A stretch of DNA of 43,863 bases from an uncultured Mycoplasmatota bacterium. GTDB taxonomy: Bacteria > Bacillota_I > Bacilli_A > RF39 > UBA660. The position numbers were made by a program, and so were the translations under genes. The notes under the pieces are model-generated. The model had not been told where the DNA came from. It saw nothing but the letters and a program-made list of their open reading frames with translations, and made no database searches. Position 1 is the first letter of the stretch, and each line of letters opens with the position of its first letter. Positions 39,102-43,863 of the stretch are shown one piece after another. The DNA lies in contig URBY01000005.1 in the NCBI GenBank assembly GCA_900546245.1, positions 1 to 43,863 of the forward strand. The letters run 5' to 3'.

Positions 39102-40919
39102 ATGAAATATGAAATAATTGTAGTTGGTGGAGGACATGCTGGATGTGAAGCAACACTAGCTTCTGCCAATAAAGGTCACAAAACATTACTTGTTACAGGT
39201 TCAAAAGATACAATTGCGATGATGCCATGTAATCCATCAATAGGTGGTTCTGCAAAAGGAATTGTTGTAAGAGAAATAGATGCACTTGGCGGATATATGG
39301 GTAAAGTTGCAGATAAAACATTACTTCAAATGAAACTTTTAAATAGTAGTAAAGGACCTGCTGTTAGATCGCTTAGAGCGCAAGGTGACAAAATTACTTA
39401 TCCAAAAGAAATGTTAAGAATATTAGAAGAACATAAAAATATAGATATAATTGAGGAAATAGTAGAAGATTTAATAGTAGAAAATAATAAAATAAAAGGT
39501 GTTAGATTATCCACAGGAAAAGAGATTATGTGTGACGCTGTAATTCTTACAACTGGAACTTATATGAAGGCAAATATATTAGTAGGTGATAAAAGAACAG
39601 TTTCAGGACCAAAAGGAACAAGACCTTCTTTATACTTAAGTGAAAATCTAGAAAAATTAGGATTTAAAATACTTAGACTTAAAACAGGAACTCCACCTAG
39701 AATTGATAGAAGTACAATAGATTTCTCAAAGACTAAAAGAGAAGATGGAGATGACAAACTATATACATTTTCATTTGATAACAAACCTTATTATACTGTG
39801 GAAAACCAAGAACCATGTTATTTAACTTATACAACAGAAGAAACTCATAAAATTATTAGAGATAATTTAGATAAATCTAGTATGTATGGTGGTTTTTATG
39901 AAAAATTAGGAACTGGACCTAGATATTGTCCATCTATAGAAGATAAAGTAGTAAGATTTGCAGATAAAGAAAGACACCAATTATTCTTAGAACCAGAAAG
40001 TAAATATTATGATGATATATATCTTCAAGGTTTTTCAACAAGTATGCCATATGATGTACAAGAAGAAATGGTACATAGTTTACCAGGACTTGAACATGCT
40101 AAAATACTTAGATATGCATATGCGATAGAATATGATGCTATAGACTCAAGAGATTTAAAACCAAGTCTAGAAACTAAAATAATAGATGGATTATTTACCG
40201 CAGGACAAATAAATGGTACAAGTGGTTATGAAGAAGCCGCAGGACAAGGATTAATCGCAGGAATAAATGCAGGATTAAAACTAGAAGGAAAAGATCCATT
40301 AATCTTAGGAAGAGATGAATCATACATTGGTGTACTTATAGATGATTTAGTAACAAAAGGTGTAAAAGATCCATATAGATTGCTTACTTCAAGAGCAGAA
40401 TACCGTTTATTACTAAGACATGATAATGCTGATATTAGACTTAGAACTCATGGCTATGAAGTAGGTTTAATTAATGATGAACAATATAATAGATTAAAAG
40501 AAAAAGAAAAGAATATAGATTTAATAATAGAAGAATTAAAGAATATAAAAATAAAAGATGAAAAAAATATTACTGCATATGATTATTTAAAAAGAACAGA
40601 AGTATCAATTAATGATGTAAAAGATAAATTAAGTAAAGAATATGATGAACTAGAATTAGAACAAGCAGAAATCATGATTAAATATGAAGGATATATTAGA
40701 AAAACAAGAAAAGAAGCAGAAAAAATGAAAAAGTTAGAGAACAAAAAAATTCCTAAAGATATTGATTATGATAAAGTTCCTAATTTAGCTAGTGAAGCAA
40801 GAATAAAATTAAAAGAAGTAAGACCAGAAAGTTTTGGACAAGCACTTAGAATAAGTGGAGTAAATCCATCAGATGTATCTATTTTATCTGTTTATATGAA
40901 GAGGTATTTTAATGAATAA
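39102..40919 (+). CDS. mnmG: tRNA uridine-34 modification enzyme MnmG (GidA)
   Basis: A 605-residue FAD-dependent partner of MnmE. The dinucleotide-binding motif GGGHAGCEA is at ~9-17, followed by MPCNPSIGGSAKG, RSLRAQGDK, the Cys-containing GPRYCPSIEDK (~275) and TSGYEEAAGQG. Its C-terminal helical part binds MnmE and tRNA. The ATG at 39,102 follows GAAGGTTGA; a TTG nine bases earlier overlaps this site. rsmG overlaps its end by eight bases. Confidence 0.98.
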   Translation: MKYEIIVVGGGHAGCEATLASANKGHKTLLVTGSKDTIAMMPCNPSIGGSAKGIVVREIDALGGYMGKVADKTLLQMKLLNSSKGPAVRSLRAQGDKITYPKEMLRILEEHKNIDIIEEIVEDLIVENNKIKGVRLSTGKEIMCDAVILTTGTYMKANILVGDKRTVSGPKGTRPSLYLSENLEKLGFKILRLKTGTPPRIDRSTIDFSKTKREDGDDKLYTFSFDNKPYYTVENQEPCYLTYTTEETHKIIRDNLDKSSMYGGFYEKLGTGPRYCPSIEDKVVRFADKERHQLFLEPESKYYDDIYLQGFSTSMPYDVQEEMVHSLPGLEHAKILRYAYAIEYDAIDSRDLKPSLETKIIDGLFTAGQINGTSGYEEAAGQGLIAGINAGLKLEGKDPLILGRDESYIGVLIDDLVTKGVKDPYRLLTSRAEYRLLLRHDNADIRLRTHGYEVGLINDEQYNRLKEKEKNIDLIIEELKNIKIKDEKNITAYDYLKRTEVSINDVKDKLSKEYDELELEQAEIMIKYEGYIRKTRKEAEKMKKLENKKIPKDIDYDKVPNLASEARIKLKEVRPESFGQALRISGVNPSDVSILSVYMKRYFNE

Positions 40920-41616
40920 GAATGAATTTGTTTTAGCACTAAAAAATCTTGGAATAGATATAACAGAAGAAAAACTAAACAAATTAGATAAATATTATGA
41001 TTTATTAATGGAGTGGAATAATAAAATAAATTTAACTAGAATAACAGATAAAGAAGAAGTTTATTTAAAACATTTTTATGATAGTTTAACATTAATAAAA
41101 GCATATGATTTAAATAAGAAAATTAAGGTTTGTGATGCAGGAACAGGTGCTGGATTTCCTGGAATAGTTCTAAAGATAGTATTTGATAATATTGATATTA
41201 CACTTGTAGATGCATTAAATAAAAGAGTTATGTTTTTAAATGAGGTTATCAAAGAGTTAGAGCTAAAAAATATTACTGCCGTACACTCTAGAATAGAAGA
41301 TTTTGCTAAAGAAAATAGGGAAAAATTTGATTTAGTTACTTCAAGAGCAGTTTCTAGACTAAATTTATTAGATGAACTATGTATTCCTCTTGTAAAAGAA
41401 AATGGTTATTTTATACCAATGAAAGCAAATATAGAAGGTGAAATAGAAGAAGCAGAGTCTGGAATAAAAAAATTAGGAGCGCAAAAAGAAGAAATAATAT
41501 CATTTCTTTTACCTAAAGAAGGATCTGTTAGAAACTTAATAAAGATAAAAAAAGTAAACAAGACAAGTATTAAATATCCAAGAGTATTTGATAAAATCAA
41601 AAAAAATCCACTATAA
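40912..41616 (+). CDS. rsmG: 16S rRNA guanine-527 N7-methyltransferase RsmG (GidB)
   Basis: A 234-residue methyltransferase that modifies G527 in the 16S rRNA decoding region. Motifs are YYDLLMEWNNKINLTRI (~25-41), DAGTGAGFPGI (~76-86, SAM), the segment VTSRAVSRL and the C-terminal IKKVNKTSIKYPRVFDKIKKNPL typical of the family. It overlaps mnmG by eight bases, so translation is coupled, and it ends inside the loop of its own terminator. In Bacillus noc follows directly; here a kinase-like gene intervenes. Confidence 0.98.
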   Translation: MNKNEFVLALKNLGIDITEEKLNKLDKYYDLLMEWNNKINLTRITDKEEVYLKHFYDSLTLIKAYDLNKKIKVCDAGTGAGFPGIVLKIVFDNIDITLVDALNKRVMFLNEVIKELELKNITAVHSRIEDFAKENREKFDLVTSRAVSRLNLLDELCIPLVKENGYFIPMKANIEGEIEEAESGIKKLGAQKEEIISFLLPKEGSVRNLIKIKKVNKTSIKYPRVFDKIKKNPL

Positions 41617-41629
41617 TGCGGATTTTTTT
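41601..41629 (+). terminator. Intrinsic terminator of mnmG-rsmG
   Basis: A perfect 9-bp stem (41,601-41,609 with 41,620-41,628) has the rsmG stop codon in its 10-nt loop and ends in T7. Confidence 0.8.
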
Positions 41630-41637
41630 GTTATAAT
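41629..41637 (+). promoter_or_regulatory. Extended -10 promoter of the P-loop gene
   Basis: TGTTATAAT begins at the last T of the rsmG terminator, the same arrangement as seen at mnmE. The start would be near 41,644, before AAAGGGAG. Confidence 0.55.
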
Positions 41638-41661
41638 TATTATAGTAAAGGGAGTATTGAT

Positions 41662-42150
41662 ATGAATAAGAAAATAATAGTTATAAATGGTACAGGAGGA
41701 AGCGGAAAAGATACATTTGTAGAATATGTTTCTAAATATGCTAAAGTATATAATTTTTCATCAGTAGATAAAGTGAAAGAAATCGCAAAATTGATAGGCT
41801 GGACAGGTACAAAAACTGATAAAGACCGTAAATTTTTAAGTGATTTAAAAAAATTAACAACAAACTATAACGATATGTCTTTTGTTTCAATAAAAGAAGC
41901 TATTAATAAATTTAATTCTTCAGATAATGAAATAATGTTTATTCATATAAGAGAACCAGAAGAAATACAAAGAGTAGTAGATAATTTTTCTGCCAAAACA
42001 TTACTAATAAAAAGAGAAGGACTTAAAATAATAGATACTAACTCATCAGATGCAAATGTAGAAAACTACAAATATGATTATACAATAATTAACACAACAC
42101 TTGAAAATTTAGATAAAAGTGCATTAGAATTTGTTCAAGATTTGAAATAA
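41662..42150 (+). CDS. P-loop nucleotide-kinase-like protein
   Basis: A 162-residue protein with a Walker A NGTGGSGKDTF (~8-18) of the type found in deoxynucleoside monophosphate kinases and dephospho-CoA kinases. GWTGTKTDKDRKFLSDLKKL (~45-65) resembles the lid of phage-type dNMP kinases, and IHIREPEEIQRV (~95-106) supplies basic phosphate-binding residues. The substrate cannot be read from the sequence. It is translated from AAAGGGAG and transcribed alone between rsmG and noc. An essential housekeeping kinase is unlikely, since such enzymes are usually longer. Confidence 0.75.
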   Translation: MNKKIIVINGTGGSGKDTFVEYVSKYAKVYNFSSVDKVKEIAKLIGWTGTKTDKDRKFLSDLKKLTTNYNDMSFVSIKEAINKFNSSDNEIMFIHIREPEEIQRVVDNFSAKTLLIKREGLKIIDTNSSDANVENYKYDYTIINTTLENLDKSALEFVQDLK

Positions 42151-42189
42151 ATTCTTAATTTTATTTTCTCACTTTTTTCTAAAAAGCAA

Positions 42190-42218
42190 TTGTAAAATAT
42201 GTATTTTTATTGTACAAT
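42190..42218 (+). promoter_or_regulatory. Promoter of noc
   Basis: TTGTAA (42,190-42,195) and TACAAT (42,213-42,218) are 17 bases apart. The leader is about 25 nt and carries TAGGGAG before the noc ATG. Confidence 0.6.
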
Positions 42219-42249
42219 AATAAGTAAGAATAAAAGGTAGGGAGCAGTT

Positions 42250-43224
42250 ATGAACGAAAGGGAAAGAGAAATAATTGAAGTATCATTAGATGATATTATT
42301 CCAAATAGATTTCAACCAAGACTTTCATTTGATGAACAAGGATTAAATGAACTTGCTGAATCAATAAGACAACATGGAATAATACAACCTCTAGTTTTAA
42401 GAAAAATTGGCGATAAATATGAAATAATAGCGGGTGAAAGAAGATATAAAGCATCATATATTGCAGGACTTACTAAAGTTCCAGCAGTTATAATTGATTT
42501 AAATGATAATGAATCTGCTGAAGTAGCAATTGTAGAAAATATCCAAAGAAAAGATTTATCACCAATAGAAGAAGCAAAATCATATAAAAAATTGCTTGAT
42601 AGAGGATATTTAACACAAGATCAATTAGCGTCTAGAATGGGTAAAAATCAATCAACAGTATCAAATAAGTTAAGACTTTTAAATCTAGATGAAAAAGTTC
42701 AAGATGCTCTTTTAAATAACAAAATATCAGAAAGACATGCAAGAAGTTTACTAAAATTAGATAATAAAGAAGAGCAAAAAGAAGTATTAGATGAAATAAT
42801 AGAAAAAAGATTGAATGTTAGAGATACAGAAGATTTAATTAATAGAAAATTAAATGGAGAAGAAGAAATAATTAGAATTCCAAGTTTTTCACAAAAAGAA
42901 ATTCCATCTTTTGAATTTCCTAATTATATAAGTGAAATTCCTGGTACAAAAACAGAAGAAAATGTTGAAGTTAGTTCTACTCCAATAAAAGAATATAAAG
43001 AAAAAGAAGAAGAAATAGAAGTAATGAATGATAATGATGAAGAAGAAATATTAAATATTCCAACATTATCAATAACAAAACAAGAAAAAAATATAGATGA
43101 CGTAATTAGTAAAATTCAAAAAGTAGTAGAAGAAGTAAAAGAATTAGGTTTTGAAGCAAAATTAGAAGAATATGATTTTGATGGATTATATCAATTTGTT
43201 ATAAAAGTAGATAATGAAAATTAA
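42250..43224 (+). CDS. noc: Nucleoid occlusion protein Noc (ParB-family CTPase)
   Basis: A 324-residue ParB-fold protein. The N-terminal CTP-binding part has AGERRYKA (~61-68) and VENIQRKDLSPIEEA (~95-109); the helix-turn-helix is GKNQSTVSNKLRLL (~131-144), then ISERHARSLL. Residues that separate Noc from ParB are of the Noc kind at three of four places (Gln134, Lys140, Arg162; Asn145 instead of Lys), and the C-terminal dimer part resembles Noc. Its position after rsmG also fits. Noc binds NBS sites and blocks FtsZ rings over the nucleoid. Unlike B. subtilis Noc it begins almost directly at the CTPase core, with no amphipathic membrane-binding helix. A long acidic linker with repeated IPSF/IP motifs (~205-275) is unusual. 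Parental ParB, which should bind parS, is not seen. Confidence 0.87.
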   Translation: MNEREREIIEVSLDDIIPNRFQPRLSFDEQGLNELAESIRQHGIIQPLVLRKIGDKYEIIAGERRYKASYIAGLTKVPAVIIDLNDNESAEVAIVENIQRKDLSPIEEAKSYKKLLDRGYLTQDQLASRMGKNQSTVSNKLRLLNLDEKVQDALLNNKISERHARSLLKLDNKEEQKEVLDEIIEKRLNVRDTEDLINRKLNGEEEIIRIPSFSQKEIPSFEFPNYISEIPGTKTEENVEVSSTPIKEYKEKEEEIEVMNDNDEEEILNIPTLSITKQEKNIDDVISKIQKVVEEVKELGFEAKLEEYDFDGLYQFVIKVDNEN

Positions 43225-43252
43225 AAATATGATGAAAAAATCATATTTTTTT
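43223..43252 (+). terminator. Intrinsic terminator of noc
   Basis: A perfect 10-bp stem (43,223-43,232 with 43,241-43,250) with an 8-nt loop ends in T7, starting at the noc stop. Confidence 0.8.
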
Positions 43253-43295
43253 AAATATTTAGGGGAAAAATAAATTGTAACGGAGAATATAACAT

Positions 43296-43385
43296 ATGAA
43301 AGGGTTATTTTTAGAAAATAGAAAGGAGGAAAAATTAAATAACTCTTATCATAAATATAAGGGAGGATATTATGGTTACAATTAA
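43296..43385 (+). CDS. Possible 29-residue leader ORF
   Basis: A short frame starting MKGLFLENRKEEKL after CGGAG overlaps the next gene's start by 14 bases in a different frame. It contains two further strong Shine-Dalgarno-like stretches (GAAAGGAGG and GGGAGG), the second belonging to the next gene. It may be a leader peptide or chance. Confidence 0.3.
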   Translation: MKGLFLENRKEEKLNNSYHKYKGGYYGYN

Positions 43386-43665
43386 AGATAATTATGTATT
43401 GGATGAAGAAAAATTAGATGTTATTTTGTCAAATTTAGAACATAACCTAAAGACATTATTTGAAAATGATAAAGATATGCTTGCAGAAATAATAAATGGT
43501 GTCACAGGAATACCAAAAGAAGATATAATTGAAAGAGGAATTCTTTTAGATAGTCAAGATCTAATAAATCCAGAAAAAGTAAAAAAATATAAAGACTCAG
43601 ATATACTTATTAGTGTATATAATAATACAATAAATATTGTAATGAATAAAAAAGACCAAAAATAA
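43372..43665 (+). CDS. Short PD-(D/E)XK nuclease/transposase-like protein, probably inactive
   Basis: A 97-residue protein that resembles the first third of PD-(D/E)XK 'nuclease family transposase' proteins (Rpn-like), which are abundant in gut Bacillota and usually ~280-300 residues. The match is LKTLFENDKDMLAEIINGVTGIPKEDIIERGILLDS followed by SDILISVYNNTINIVMNKK. In active members the last strand carries Glu (the E of ExN/K); here it is Val90, while Asp77 remains, and the chain ends right after. It is therefore likely a truncated, catalytically dead paralogue, possibly a regulator of its neighbour. It follows GGGAGG. The next gene shares the MVTIK start and the same central motif, showing tandem duplication. 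Confidence 0.6.
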   Translation: MVTIKDNYVLDEEKLDVILSNLEHNLKTLFENDKDMLAEIINGVTGIPKEDIIERGILLDSQDLINPEKVKKYKDSDILISVYNNTINIVMNKKDQK

Positions 43666-43678
43666 TAAAGGAGGAATT

Positions 43679-43863
43679 TTGGTTACAATAAAAGGATATA
43701 CAAATAATCCAGAACTAAGAAAAAAAGAGGTAATACCGGGAACATTTGATGCAGTATTTAAAACAGTATTAACAGAAGAAAAAGAAGTACTCGCAGAAAT
43801 AATAGAATTAGTAATTGGTATACCAAAAGAAGAAGTAATAAAAAATGGAGTAATAATAAATAG
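43679..43863 (+). CDS. PD-(D/E)XK nuclease/transposase-like protein, 5' part
   Basis: An open frame begins with TTG at 43,679, six bases after AAAGGAGG, and runs out of the window after 61 codons with no stop. It reads MVTIKGYTNNPELRKKEV and continues with IPGTFDAVFKTVLTEEKEVL, AEIIELVIGIPKEEVIKNGV. The FDAVFKTVL and GIP(K/R)EE segments are characteristic of the start of PD-(D/E)XK nuclease family transposases; catalytic residues would lie beyond the window. It is a close paralogue of the preceding gene. These proteins are thought to promote recombination or transposition, but no terminal repeats are seen on the left side. Confidence 0.65.
   Translation, partial: MVTIKGYTNNPELRKKEVIPGTFDAVFKTVLTEEKEVLAEIIELVIGIPKEEVIKNGVIIN

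Overview
The window is the replication-origin region of a very AT-rich, spore-forming member of the Bacillota, most likely the Bacilli (possibly one of the uncultured gut lineages near the Mollicutes). The reasons are the Bacillus-like order around dnaA, the sporulation genes (yabP, yabQ, spoVG, yabG, spoVT, bofA), a ComK homologue, perfect parS sites, a Noc-type ParB paralogue, a MurE of the meso-diaminopimelate type (DNPR motif), and strong Shine-Dalgarno sites. TGA is used as a stop codon, so the genetic code is the standard bacterial one. The species cannot be named from the sequence alone.

Left arm (1-28,323), all genes on the minus strand. Reading from the origin outward: dnaA, dnaN, comK, recF, gyrB, gyrA, a Noc-type operator, SRP RNA, tadA, a 0.95-kb gene-free block with six parS sites, dnaX, ybaB, recR, bofA, holB, ricT (yaaT), trmN6, rsmI, pth, mfd, spoVT, dut, metG, an unknown coiled-coil gene, tatD, rsmA, yabG, veg, a prepilin-like gene, spoVG, yabP, yabQ, and the first codons of a gene leaving the window. 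This is a compressed and partly shuffled copy of the first ~70 kb of a Bacillus chromosome. Replication, DNA repair, tRNA/rRNA modification and sporulation genes are interleaved, often with 1-14 nt overlaps.

Origin (26,784-28,654). Two AT-rich gaps flank dnaA. Both hold several DnaA boxes, giving the bipartite layout known from Bacillus. Immediately right of dnaA lie murF, an unknown gene with a candidate Cys-His-Asp triad, and murE, still on the minus strand. The strand switch comes only at ~31.9-32.1 kb.

Right arm (32,167-43,863), plus strand: rpmH, rnpA, yidC, khpB (jag), an atypical kinase-like gene, mnmE, gpsA, a divergent tpiA, a metallophosphoesterase, mnmG, rsmG, a P-loop nucleotide-kinase-like gene, noc, and two tandem genes resembling PD-(D/E)XK nuclease/transposase proteins, the second cut by the window end.

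Most notable points: (1) six parS sites whose flanks differ in sequence but stay palindromic, one of them overlapping the tadA stop codon and looking like its terminator; (2) a ComK that ends before the region that in B. subtilis carries the MecA/ClpC degradation signal; (3) a possible cysteine hydrolase between murE and murF; (4) a Noc without the usual membrane-targeting N-terminus; (5) a triosephosphate isomerase with an altered loop 6. No rRNA, tRNA, CRISPR array or insertion sequence was found. All calls come from reading the sequence and from family knowledge; no database search was run.
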